This document shows positions 9,762 through 18,150 of a stretch of DNA of 24,147 nt, piece after piece. The position numbers were made by a program, and so were the translations under genes. Where the stretch lies: assembly GCA_003427395.1 (NCBI GenBank), contig BFEA01000192.1, positions 975,608 to 999,754 on the forward strand, given 5' to 3'. Origin of the DNA: Chara braunii (Eukaryota; Streptophyta; Charophyceae; Charales; Characeae). Position 1 is the stretch's first letter. Every line of letters starts with the position of its first letter. Under the pieces are notes generated by a model. The model had not been told where the DNA came from, ran no database searches, and saw nothing but the letters and a program-made list of their open reading frames with translations.

Positions 9762-9790
9762 TCGAAATGACGACACACACACACTCTCCT
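9541..9790. repeat. Compound CA repeat with 31-bp units
   Basis: The box TCACTCGAAATGAYGACACA recurs at 9560, 9591 and 9622, exactly 31 bp apart, and again at 9758. Between them lie (CA)n runs, a CT-rich stretch and a long (CA)n at 9719-9757. This is a compound microsatellite turning into a minisatellite. Confidence 0.85.
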
Positions 9791-9822
9791 CCCCCACCTC
9801 TCTTCCTCCGTCTCTCTTCCTC

Positions 9823-9873
9823 CATCTCTCCTCCACCATCTCTCCTCCACCATCTCTCCTCCACCATCTCTCC
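9823..9873. repeat. 14-bp tandem repeat CATCTCTCCTCCAC
   Basis: The unit starts at 9823, 9837, 9851 and 9865 without change. It is a pyrimidine-rich low-complexity block leading into the GC-rich repeat R1. Confidence 0.9.
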
Positions 9874-9889
9874 AGCAAGCAGGTGTGGG

Positions 9890-10106
9890 GGTGGCTGGTT
9901 GCAGGGGGTGGCGGGGGGGGGAGCGCCATGTGTAATATTTTTTTCCTGCGCACATCGCGCACAGGCCGCAGCGCGCGCACAGCGCACAGCGCACAGTGCG
10001 CGAGCAACTAAACCAGCGCACAACGCACGGCGCACCAGCGCGCACCGCGCAGCTCACACGTGCGTGGCACCTATGGTTGTTTTGTTTAAAAAAAAAAAAA
10101 AAAAAA
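9890..10106 (+). repeat. GC-rich repeat copy R1 ending in poly-A
   Basis: The sequence from GGGGTGGCTGGTTGCAG through CGCCATGTGTAATATTTTTT, a GCGCAC-rich block and CACACGTGCG to CTATGGT matches 10893-11020 (R2). R1 is longer in the GCGCAC block. It ends in TTGTTTT and a run of 19 A (10088-10106), which could be the tail of a retroposed sequence. No coding function is seen. Confidence 0.65.
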
Positions 10107-10110
10107 GGTA

Positions 10111-10567
10111 GGCTGGGGACCCCACCGGCTGGCGGTAGCTGGTGGCCAGGAAAACATCCGCCAGCACAAATCGTAGCCGATGGGAATGGGCAACCGAAAT
10201 AAGACTCCACTGCCACAGTAATTTTCGGCACTTCCTGAGGTTTCTGTTACTTGATAAGGAAGACTTGTCTTTTCGGGCAAGTTTGCCTCCGCTTTTTCAG
10301 CACACCAAGCAGTCCCCGTGCCTCCTTTCTGCACGGGATGGCTGGTATGCTGGCGGACTCTAGATGTTGGCCAGCGTACCAGCCATCCCATGCGGAAAGG
10401 AGGCGTGGGGATTGGTCCGTGTGCTATAAACGTGGAGGTAGGCAGAGTGGAAACAAAAGTGCTTGCATTTGCCGCCAGCTGTGGGGTCTCAAAACATTTC
10501 TTTCAATGGCTAGCGGCCAGTGACCGCCAGCCAGTGGGGTCCAAGCCTAAGGGCTGGACCCCACTGG
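10111..10567. mobile_element. Nested fold-back element (MITE-like)
   Basis: Outer inverted repeats GGCTGGGGACCCCACCGGCT (from 10111) and its diverged complement ending at 10546 are about 33 nt with few mismatches. In the centre, 10313-10354 pairs with 10370-10411 as 42-bp arms with five mismatches around a 15-bp loop. A third hairpin with perfect 13-bp arms (CCAGTGGGGTCCA, 10531-10543 and 10555-10567) overlaps the right end. No transposase frame is present. Such nested symmetry fits a non-autonomous fold-back or hairpin MITE. Flanking target duplications were not identified, so the limits are approximate. Confidence 0.6.
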
Positions 10568-10660
10568 AAAACCCTTGGAAAAGTGCGTTATTTTGGAAAT
10601 CGTGGAAAGGGCACTTGGAAGATTCCGCGGATGAAACGACGGGACCCCACCAAAGAGGCT

Positions 10661-10699
10661 GGAAAAGGCCTGGAAAAGCGATTTTTTCCAGACTTTTCC
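10661..10699. other. Hairpin with GGAAAAG arms
   Basis: GGAAAAGGCCTGGAAAA and the downstream TTTTTTCCAGACTTTTCC can pair along most of their length around a short loop. The block lies to the right of the fold-back element. It may belong to the same element if its right limit is further out than 10567. Confidence 0.5.
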
Positions 10700-10845
10700 A
10701 AGCTCGTGCCGTAATTGTGGACCAGTGAAGTCCGTTGGGGTGGTATGGGCGCCCACGATGTCGGACTCGGGAGGTGTGGGCGGCGGCGTGTGGTCGCTGG
10801 AACGTAAGGTGCCACCTACCGGACACTCCATGGACCCGGGTCGTG

Positions 10846-10854
10846 NNNNNNNNN
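10846..10854. other. Assembly gap of nine N
   Basis: Nine undetermined bases sit immediately before a (CA)18 run at 10855-10890. The true length of this repeat and the linkage of the two sides are therefore uncertain. Confidence 0.99.
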
Positions 10855-10892
<38 letters not shown>

Positions 10893-10894
<2 letters not shown>

Positions 10895-11018
10895 GGGGGT
10901 GGGGGGTGGCTGTTTGCAAGGGGGGGGAAGGGCGCCATGTTTAATATTTTTTTTCCCTGCATAGATGGCGCAGCGCGCAGCTAAACCAGCGCACAGCGCA
11001 CACGTGCGCCGCAACTAT
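10893..11018 (+). repeat. GC-rich repeat copy R2
   Basis: This copy matches R1 (9890-10078) from GGGGTGGCTGTTTGCAAG to GCAACTATGGT, with shortening of the GCGCAC block. Like R1 it is preceded by a (CA)n run. It ends exactly where homology to the LTR begins, so it either interrupts or abuts the 3' LTR start. Confidence 0.65.
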
Positions 11019-11697
11019 GGTCAAGTCTACAGACTTCCGGAAGGTCCGGACGTGGCCTTTCGAGAATTGTTCAAGTTAGGCTAGAGGCAAGTGGGCAAGT
11101 GGGTAGTCCAACTTTGCCTGGTCACCGGTACCCAGTCCCAGTCTTACTTTGTTCAGTCAGCAAGTACCATGTGGGACTGTGTGCACCCTGGGCCCGGTGG
11201 AAAGTAGCAGACCAGCGACCAACAAAAGTATAAATCAAGATGCAGCGTCCAGTTATTCATTGATTCAGACTGCGAGCCGTGCGGAAGCGCTGCCAGAGCG
11301 ACTTGTGCATGGAGGTCTGCAGGTGCCCGAGGGAGAGAGGGCTGCGAGGAAGACGAAGCGGCCATGGGTGCTAGTAGTGGAGAGGTAGCAAGCAGCCATA
11401 GCTGCGCTAGGTTAGAGAGAGTCTACAGCGTGTTTGTGTATGAGTGTGCAGTGAGTTGTGAGTGTGTGGGACATCCAGGGAGATCCAGAGTAGCATGCGT
11501 GTGAACTGTTGCTGAGGATACAACGTGGAAGGGTGTTGTGAGGGCGCACAGGCGCCATAGCCATTTTGGAAGCAAGTTGAATCTGAACTGTGTTCTTGGC
11601 CATGATTTCTCTTGAGTTTGGTGTGGGCGCTTGTCGCCAGTGTGATTGACATCTGTTTCATGCATGCTTAGTAAGAAAGAAGACGAGTCTGATTTCA
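11019..11697 (+). repeat. 3' LTR of retroelement 1 (or related solo LTR)
   Basis: The sequence matches 2069-2742 to its last base pair CA (11696-11697) and then diverges, as an LTR should. A sequence TGGTCAAG at 11018 gives a possible TG start. The base run before it is GC-rich and not the expected polypurine tract. An extra CGGACGTG is present at about 11048, and scattered substitutions separate the copies. Confidence 0.75.
11229..11235 (+). promoter_or_regulatory. LTR TATA box
   Basis: TATAAAT lies in the middle of the 3' LTR. If active, transcription would start near 11260 and run outward into the minisatellite block and towards the unknown gene at 14733. The matching site in the 5' LTR is TGTAAAT. 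Confidence 0.45.
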
Positions 11698-11764
11698 CTT
11701 TCCTCCTTCTCTCCCCATCTCCCTGCTTATCCTTCCTCCACCGTCCCGGCTAATTATTTATGCA
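11698..11764. other. Short unique spacer after the 3' LTR
   Basis: Pyrimidine-rich sequence (CTTTCCTCCTTCTCTCC) links the LTR to the first minisatellite. It is the flank that should hold a target duplication, but no match was found before the 5' LTR. Confidence 0.5.
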
Positions 11765-12030
11765 GTCCACTGAGATCTGTGTGCATGCCCACTTGTGCGC
11801 CCATTGAGATCTGAGTACGTGCCCGCTTGTGCGCCCATTAAGATCTGAGTTCACGCCCACGTGTGCGCCTATTGATATCTGAGTTTGCGCTCACTTGTGC
11901 GCTCATTGAGATCTGAGTACGGGCCCACTTGTGCGCCCATTAAGATCTGAGTACATGCCCACTTGTGCGCCCATTAAGATCTGAGTACACGCCCACTTGA
12001 GCGCCCATTGAGATCCGTGTGTACTCACTT
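11765..12030. repeat. 34-bp minisatellite with AGATCT in each unit
   Basis: ACTTGTGCGC starts at 11893, 11927 and 11961, giving a 34-bp period over about seven or eight copies. Most units contain GAGATCTGAGT or AAGATCTGAGT followed by a CCCACTTGTGCGCCCATT-type segment. No coding signal. Confidence 0.9.
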
Positions 12031-12173
12031 GCGCATACCTTGTGCTTGGTGCACTCGCCCCACCCGTGCACACTACACCCGTGCTAATAGTCATGTGTCA
12101 TTTTGCGGAGATCCAGCGAGCATAACCGCGCGCGCCGATGTGCGGTAAGTCAGAGCGCATAATCGCAGCCAAC

Positions 12174-12300
12174 GATTGGAGAGCGCCCTTGCACTCCTTT
12201 GATCGAGAAATGATTGGAGAGCGCCCTTGCACTCCTTTGATCGAGAAATGATTGGAGAGCGCCCTTGTGCTCGCTGCCTGCTGATTGAGAAAAGATTGCG
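12174..12300. repeat. 38-bp minisatellite
   Basis: GATTGGAGAGCGCCCTTGCA starts at 12174, 12212 and 12250, a period of 38 bp. The first two units are identical and the third diverges after CGCCCTTG. A degraded copy follows. Confidence 0.9.
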
Positions 12301-12595
12301 CTCGCTGCTGGCTGAATTGAGGGGAGTGCACCCTTGCAAATACTGATGAACGGGTTGACCGCGAGCTCACCGCTGTGCAGCCCTGCCTGTGATGTTGATT
12401 TGTGCGCCCATGCGCACTACTACCGTTGGGAATTGTGCATTCGTGCTCGCTGTTGATTGGCTTTGGAATCTAGTGATCATGCACGCACGATCTGCCACTC
12501 GGCAGTCTGGCGGAACTTGGTCAGTCACTTGGCTGCCCTGCGCAGCTTGATAAGGTTATGCTCAGTCACTTGGCAAGTTTAGCCCTCGCGCACTT

Positions 12596-12890
12596 CATCA
12601 TTGCCATCTGTGCGACATTGCAGTTCGTGGCCGGTGCGCCCTTGCGCATACCATTGCCATTGTGCGACATTGCAGTTCGTGACCAGTGCGCCTTTGCGCA
12701 TATCGTTGCCATCTGTGTGACATTGCAGTTCGTGACCAGTGCGCCTTTGTGCATTTCATTGACATCTGTGGGACATAGGAGTTTGTGACCAACGCGCCTT
12801 TGCGCATATCATTGCCATACGTGTGACACTGCAGTTCGTGACCAGTACGCCTTTGTGCACTTTATCGTCGAGGTGACATTGTTGTTCATG
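12596..12890. repeat. 53-bp minisatellite
   Basis: GACATTGCAGTTCGTGACCA or close variants start at 12614, 12666, 12719, 12772 and 12825, a 53-bp period with one 1-bp deletion. The unit ends in a GTGCGCCTTTGCGCAT segment. Open frames in it are repeat-driven. Confidence 0.9.
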
Positions 12891-12939
12891 ACGTGTCATC
12901 TCATTACCATTTGGATACTGTGCACGCCCTTGCTTTGTG

Positions 12940-13925
12940 CGGCTCATTTAGTGCGCGCCCAGACCAGGCTTTGCTGTTCCAGTGCATGCCCATGCTTGGT
13001 GCTGCTGATTTAGTGCGCGCCCTGACCAGGCATTGCCGTTCCGGTGTGCGCCCATGCTTGGTGCTGCTGATTTAGTGCGCGCCCTGGCCCGACAATGTTG
13101 TTTGGTGCACGCCCATGCTTGGTGTTGCTGATCTAGTGCGCGCCCGGGCTCGAACTAGCTGGTCTAGTGCGCGCCGAAGCTTAAACGTTCTGATCTAGTG
13201 TGCGCCCGGGCTCGAATTCGCTGGCCTAGTGCGCGCCCAAGCTTAAACGTGCTGACATAGTGCGCGCCCAGGTTTGGACTGGCTGTTTGAGTGCGCGCCC
13301 AAGCTTGAACTTATGATTTAGTGCGCGCCCAGGCTTAAACTGGCTGTTTGGGTGCGCGCCCCAGCTTGAACTAGAAGATGTAGTGCGCGCCCAGGCTCAG
13401 TGTAGTTGTTTTAGTGCGCGCCCATTGCCGTTCTAGTGCGCGCCCGTGCCTGAACTTGCTGATTGAGTGCATACCCAGGTGTGGCGTTACTGATCTGGTG
13501 CGCGCCCGTGCCTGAACGTGCTGATTGAGTGCACGCCCAGGCATCGCGATGCTGATCTAGTGCGCGCTCGTGCTTGAACTTGCTGATTGAGCTTGCGCCC
13601 ATGCACAGTGTCGCTGATTTAGTGTGCGCCCGTGTTTGGTGTCGCTGATTTAGTGTGCGCCCATTCCCGGTGTGACTGTTTGAGCGTGCGCCCAGGCTGG
13701 AACTTGATGATTTAGTGCGCGTCCAGGCTCGAACTGGCTGTTTGAGTGCATGCCCAAGCCTGAACTCGATGTTTTAGTGCGCGCCCGCGTTTTGTATTGC
13801 AAATTTAATGCGCGCCTAGGCTCGACGTTGATGGTCTGGTGCGCGCCATGCTCAACGTTGTTGATTTAATGTGCGCCGTAACTCTAGAGTGCGCGCCCTG
13901 TTGAGATGATGAGCGTGCGCCCGAC
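12940..13925. repeat. 31-bp minisatellite with 62-bp dimer structure
   Basis: AGTGCGCGCCC or variants start at 13135, 13166, 13197, 13228, 13259, 13290, 13320 and 13351, a 31-bp period. Two unit types alternate, one with GGCTCGAACTGGCTG and one with AAGCTTGAACGTGCTGA, so the real unit is a 62-bp dimer, at least in 13135-13390. Units become less regular toward 13925. About 30 units are present. Confidence 0.9.
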
Positions 13926-14019
13926 TAGTATGATTGAGTTGAAGCTGAGTGCTTTATTGGATGGACGCTTGAGAGCGGTTGTTGGAATGATTTGGCATCC
14001 CACTCCTGCTCATTTGATT

Positions 14020-14280
14020 CCTTGTTGATCAGTCCCTGTGCAGACAGTAATTGCAGTTCAGTCCCTGTGCAGACGGGAATTGCAATCTAGTCCCTGCGCA
14101 TACGATATTTTTCTTGACAGGTGATATTTGCGGTTAGTCCCTGCACAGACGGTATTTTTCTTGCACAAGTGATATTTGCGGTTCAGTCCCTGCGCAGACA
14201 ATTTTGCGCAGTCCAGCCCCAGTGCATACGGTATTTTATGATTGGTCCCTGTGTATTCGATGCTTTGCTGATCAGTCCTC
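14020..14280. repeat. Degenerate repeat AGTCCCTGYGCAGACGG
   Basis: The box AGTCCCTGTGCAGACGG or variants recurs at least seven times with uneven spacing of about 31-55 bp. Spacers contain TATTTTTCTTG or TTTGCGGTT. It is more decayed than its neighbours. Confidence 0.75.
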
Positions 14281-14344
14281 CGCCGTGATGATACTGGCGT
14301 TCCCAGTCCTCATATTTTGGATCCACTTGCTGTGGAGATATATT

Positions 14345-14730
14345 TACGATATTGCTATATTGAGTTGCTGGTTGCTGTTCAGCCGGGCCTATTCAGGCGG
14401 GCCCTTTCATTGAGTTACTAGTTGCTGTTCAGCCAGGCCCATTCAGGCGGGCCCTTCCATCGAGTTATTGGTGGTTGTTCAAGCGGGCTTACTCAGGCGG
14501 GCGTATACATTGAGTTGACCTGATCGCTGTTTGGTCGGGCCTATTCAGGCGGGCCTGTACATTGAGTTGCTGATTGCTGTTTAGTCAGGCCCAATTAGGC
14601 GGGGCCCTACATTGAGTTGCTGATTGCTGATTGAACCAGACCCATTCAGGCGGGCCCAGGTATTGAGTTGTCGCTGTTCAGCCGAGCCCACTCAAGCGGG
14701 CCAAGACATCGTTTTGTTGTTACCTTCTGC
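14345..14730. repeat. 50-bp minisatellite
   Basis: TGAGTTGCTG or close variants start at 14361, 14411, 14461, 14511, 14563, 14613 and 14663, a 50-bp period with one 52-bp unit. Each unit carries CAGGCCCATTCAGGCGGGCC. The last, decayed unit runs into the splice acceptor at 14732. Confidence 0.9.
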
Positions 14731-15803
14731 AGATAGACCCACTCAGGAGAGCCCAGGTATTGGAGGGAGCGTTTAAACTTGCGGGGGTGCAGCCATTGTC
14801 CGAGCTGGCCCGTCATCGTGAGACAACCCCGAAGTGGGGCAAACTTGTTGAGAAATTTTGTTATCGACATGTCGGACATCAGAGCTTTGTCATCAGGGCC
14901 AATGAGTCCCCTACTATGAGGCACACGCTGGTGGTTACTTACTCGGTAAAGGGGGCAGAGAAGGATGGAGTGAAGGGCACCACTTACGACAGGATTGCAG
15001 ATTACATATTTCGCAGGGAGACATATTGGAGGGATAACTGGATGTATGTGGTGTTCCCTCGCGTACCTTCAACGCCTGGGGGCATACTCTTCGATTTTGA
15101 TGGATGCAATCTTGAACCTCTCAGTGAGGCACACAGCAAGGGGAAGAGGCAGAAGGATGAGCGGATCAGGAGCGAGATAGCCAGATCCGGGATACCGATC
15201 ACTACTTGCGCACAAAGACCGGAGACCGATGAGTCTGACCTTGAACCCTTTAGCGTGAGCGACATCGATCTTGGTGACTACTTCAATTGGGACACCCACA
15301 GAGACTGATCCCATTGTTGATAGCTTAACGCTGAAGACTAGTAAGCGGCATCGACGGAGAGCAACATTTCGACGAATAACATACCTCCTTGCACGGTACT
15401 TGCTTGAGGGAGACTGATTTGTTAATTTCACGCGAGCCGAGGACCGAGGTGGTCGTTGGACCCCCAAGAGGGGAAGGGCCAGTCCCATACTTGGAGATGG
15501 CTACAGTCATTTCGTTGGAGCGGACTTTGCTATGCAGGCTTTTCGAAAGCCACTTTATGGAGATCGTTTCCTTGAGGTTTCATATATTTACATTGACGGC
15601 GAGGGACAGATTGAGATACTCATTGGTGCTACAGGCAATATCACCCTTGCCGAGGAGCTTTACCTCAGGAGTGTTGCAGACGAGGAGATGGCAAGATGCA
15701 TGGCATACGTCAGGAAGATTGATCCGATAGCGCCTCTTGATATCAGCTACGTGGTCCCAGAGTCGATAGCAACTCAAGTTCTTAATATGAGGAGAACCAG
15801 CGT

Positions 15804-15885
15804 GTACCGGATGTGGAGTCCCAGACAGTAGGGCCTACTAGCGAGTACCGGGTGTGGAGTCTCAGACAGTCAGGCCTACTCATGA
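15804..15885 (+). repeat. 41-bp duplication at the end of the unknown exon
   Basis: The segment from GTACCGGATGTGGAGTCCCA at 15804 recurs at 15845 with a few changes, a period of 41 bp. The first copy encodes the last residues before TAG 15829, so the duplication straddles the stop codon and may have altered the original end or splice donor. Confidence 0.75.
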
Positions 15886-16136
15886 GTGGGTACCACTTAT
15901 CATTATCGACTGAGACTCTTTCCTTCTAGTCACTGCGATGTATTATGACATTATTATGATTTATCAGTGACTGCAGCCCTCCAGGGGCTGCTCCCTACAT
16001 TCCCCGTGTACTACTCTTCAATCTCGTGTCTTTGGTCATGCTCTTGCAGAGTCTGGTTTCATGTCTTCTTGTTCTTTCACTGTCATTTGTTCTATGATGC
16101 ATGGGATGTATGTTATTTGTTTTTCTTATTACACAG
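15886..16136 (+). other. Probable intron or non-coding spacer
   Basis: T-rich sequence with no coding sense lies between the two coding blocks of the unknown gene. It ends in a pyrimidine tract plus ACACAG. A donor could not be assigned with confidence. Confidence 0.4.
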
Positions 16137-16296
16137 GTTACACTGAAGGCTACTATGACTCCTGGATAATAGGGACTCCAATGACCTTGAGTTTGACCTT
16201 TATATGGGGTTAGGTGCAGGCGATAAACCCGAACACCTCACTCTAAGCCGTGTTGCTGCTGGCAGGAGGGATATCCCTGACTACTCGGTTGCATGA

Positions 16297-16576
16297 CTGA
16301 GAATGACAAACGCTATTTTTCTGAATGTACTCACATGATTCCTATACCTACTAAAAACCCTGCATGACAACCTGCCAATCCACCAACCCACTGCACTCGG
16401 CTCGAGAAGAGACACCGAACTTGGCCCTGGAAGCGGTGGGGCGTGGCCAGGGATGCGAATGACATACGATGGTCCATCTCGTTGATCTCCCACTACATCT
16501 AAGACCTCTCAGGGCCCAAAGTACTTTGGGATACGTTACCGTGACATCCTTAACTCTTGCCCCAATTCAGATGATT
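16297..16576 (-). pseudogene. Integrase C-terminal remnant of retroelement 2
   Basis: The phrase DGPSYVIRIPGH, typical of the small barrel region after the integrase core, is followed by fragments in shifting frames. The stretch between 16576 and 16493 has several stops. A chromodomain is not recognisable, so the end of pol is either lost or heavily scrambled before the unknown gene begins on the other strand. Confidence 0.6.
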
Positions 16577-17600
16577 TTACCCAGACTCGTTCGCCTGCCT
16601 GAAACTCAAACGGTCGTCTATGTCTGTTCTCAGATGCAACCATGACATCGTGAGCTTTCTACAGCCTGCTGCAACATCTGTTCGTATATTCCAACCAAGA
16701 TGCAATTGGTTGGGAGTCATGCCGGTAGTGTTGTGCACGGTGTTATTGTACAGGCTGGCGACGAGGGGTAATTTCTCATCCGAGTCATTCTGATTTGGTC
16801 TAATGTAATGTCGAAGCAAGTGCTGCACTGCGCGGTTCAGCTGTTCAACCTGACCATTTGACTCAGGGTGGTTCCCTGATGTCGTTTGCAATCGGGTACC
16901 GATCTGTTGGGCTGTAGTTCGCCACGTTCCCTAGTGAATCTGACATCCCTGTCGCTTATAATAGACTTGAGGAGGCCAAAGTCACGTATCCAATTGTCCA
17001 TAAATAGCTTGATGTCGTGGTCAATCCTAGTTGTCTCAGGCATAGCTATTAGTCTAGCATACTTCGTGAATCTGTCCACAAGGACAAAGATGTGACGTTT
17101 ACCGCTCTTGCTGGTCACAAAGGTATCCATGAAATCCATGGACACACTTTGACTTGTACCAGTAGGGATGGGTAGGGGCTTGATAAGCCCAAGCGGTGCC
17201 TGGTCCGTGGCTTGTCACGCTGACAAACCTGGCAAGTTTCCACATACTTCTTTGCATCATCCATCATTGTGGGCCACCAAAATTTCTGCACTATGTTTGC
17301 TGCAGTCGTTTTATAGCCAAAATGACCAGTTGCATCGTGACACTCACCTAAAAATAGACTATGCAAAGACTCTCTATTTGGTACGCACAAACGTTTATTC
17401 CCAACCTTCTCAAGGAACAACAGTCCGTCAACCAACACAAACTCATCGGAAGTGGCATTGTCTTTAGCTTCCAGCTTGCGAATGATCTCAGATACGACCG
17501 TATCTTCTTGATAGGCGTCGACCATGGACCGAGTTACATCTTTAGAAATTCCAAACTCAGTTACTAGCGCGTGATAGTCAGTCATACGAGATAGCGCATC
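16577..17600 (-). pseudogene. Integrase of retroelement 2 (broken)
   Basis: The HHCC zinc domain is intact (H-x4-H-x29-C-x2-C, GECHDATGHFGYK to CQVCQRDK). A frameshift near 17160 separates it from the core, which starts MSMDFMDTF with the first catalytic Asp at 17136-17134, continues to ISDRDVRF with the second Asp, and shifts frame near 16905. The catalytic Glu is in SNGQVEQLNR at 16846-16844. The block ends in YNNTVHNTTGMTPNQLH, typical of the end of the core. It would insert the element DNA; two frameshifts prevent a full protein. Confidence 0.85.
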
Positions 17601-18150
17601 AGCCACTTTATTGTACTCCCCCTTCAAAGGACCAAGTTGAAAATGATACATATCTATGACTTGAATCCACCTTTTGAGTGCATCGGAGAGCACGAGCTGT
17701 GTCTTAATCCAACGCAGAGTCTCATGGTCAAATCTCAGATAGAAGAATATGCCAAGGAGGTAATGTTTCCAGTGTACTAGCGCTCTATAAAGTGCATACA
17801 GCTTGCACTCATACGTGGACTTAGCTAAGTTATGAGATGGCATCTTTTTGCTTAGCTAATTTATGAGATGGTATCTTTTTGCTTAGCTAATTTATGAGAT
17901 GGCATCTTTTTGCTCATGTACTCGATCGGTCGTAATTTCTTCCCCTCCTTTTGCGCAAGGACTGCGCCTATGCCATATTGGTTGGCGTCCGTGGTCATGA
18001 CGAAGGGTTGCTCAGGATCTGATAGTTTGAGGACTTCATAGTGTGTCAAGGCATACTTCAATTTATTGAAGGCTACTTCACACTCTTGTGTTTAATCCCA
18101 AGGGCTGGCTATAGTACTATAGTTTTTTACAAAAGGACGATAGTAGCCTG
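17601..18150 (-). pseudogene. RNase H of retroelement 2 (broken)
   Basis: The first Asp is in TTDANQYGIGAVL (about 17985), followed by RPIEYMSKKM, ECKLYALYRALVHW (catalytic Glu) and FDHETLRWIKTQ (catalytic Asp). A TAA near 18093 and a frameshift near 18160 interrupt the upstream side. A 31-bp triplication at 17821-17913 splits the domain and shifts the frame, since two extra units add 62 nt. The domain would remove template RNA during copying. Confidence 0.85.
17821..17913. repeat. 31-bp triplication inside RNase H
   Basis: TTAGCTAATTTATGAGATGG starts at 17821 (as TTAGCTAAGTTATG), 17852 and 17883, exactly 31 bp apart, with one or two differences between copies. Related elements have this segment once, encoding KKMPSHKLAK, so two copies are extra. 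Confidence 0.95.

Larger units (their letters stand above)
2069..11697 (+). mobile_element. Retroelement 1: degenerate Ty3/gypsy (chromovirus-like) LTR element
   Basis: Two directly repeated flanks (2069-2742 and 11019-11697, roughly 93% alike by eye) bracket a primer binding site, gag, protease, RT, RNase H, integrase and a chromodomain-like tail in the order typical of Ty3/gypsy. The element is about 9.6 kb, which is long because 9455-11018 carries extra repeats and a fold-back element. Each protein region contains stops or frameshifts, so the copy is dead on its own. No target duplication could be identified: the base run after the 3' LTR (CTTTC) is not found before the 5' copy. The 3' LTR also lacks an adjacent polypurine tract, so the right end may be rearranged. 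Confidence 0.85.
14733..16296 (+). pseudogene. Unknown multi-exon coding region, partly broken
   Basis: I do not recognise the family. A strong acceptor (TTACCTTCTGCAG, AG at 14731-14732) precedes an open stretch 14733-15308 (LRRAQVLEGAFKLAGVQ, YDRIADYIFRRETYW, LFDFDGCNLEPL). Near 15295 the sense passes to another frame, open through SKRHRRRATFRRITYLL, a single TGA at 15415, then YSHFVGADFAMQAF and LEVSYIYIDGEGQ to TAG 15829. After about 300 non-coding bp a second good acceptor (TTTTTCTTATTACACAG, AG 16135-16136) leads to YTEGYYDSW and, one frame over, NDLEFDLYMGLGAGDKPEHL to TGA 16294. Composition is protein-like and not repeat-driven. Two frameshifts and one stop suggest a pseudogene or sequence errors. 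No start is seen, so 5' exons probably lie upstream. Confidence 0.5.

Noticed and set aside
9560-10035. Cys/Val-rich and Arg/Glu-rich minus-strand open frames
   Set aside because: They derive from (CA)n, (CT)n and the 14-bp repeat; no independent coding evidence.
12558-12807. Repetitive proteins on both strands in the 53-bp minisatellite
   Set aside because: The unit length is not a multiple of three and the frames end irregularly; the repeat explains them fully.
11765-13925. A CRISPR-like or centromeric array
   Set aside because: Units are contiguous without unique spacers, so not CRISPR. The periods are far below typical plant centromere monomers, and the families change every few hundred bases.
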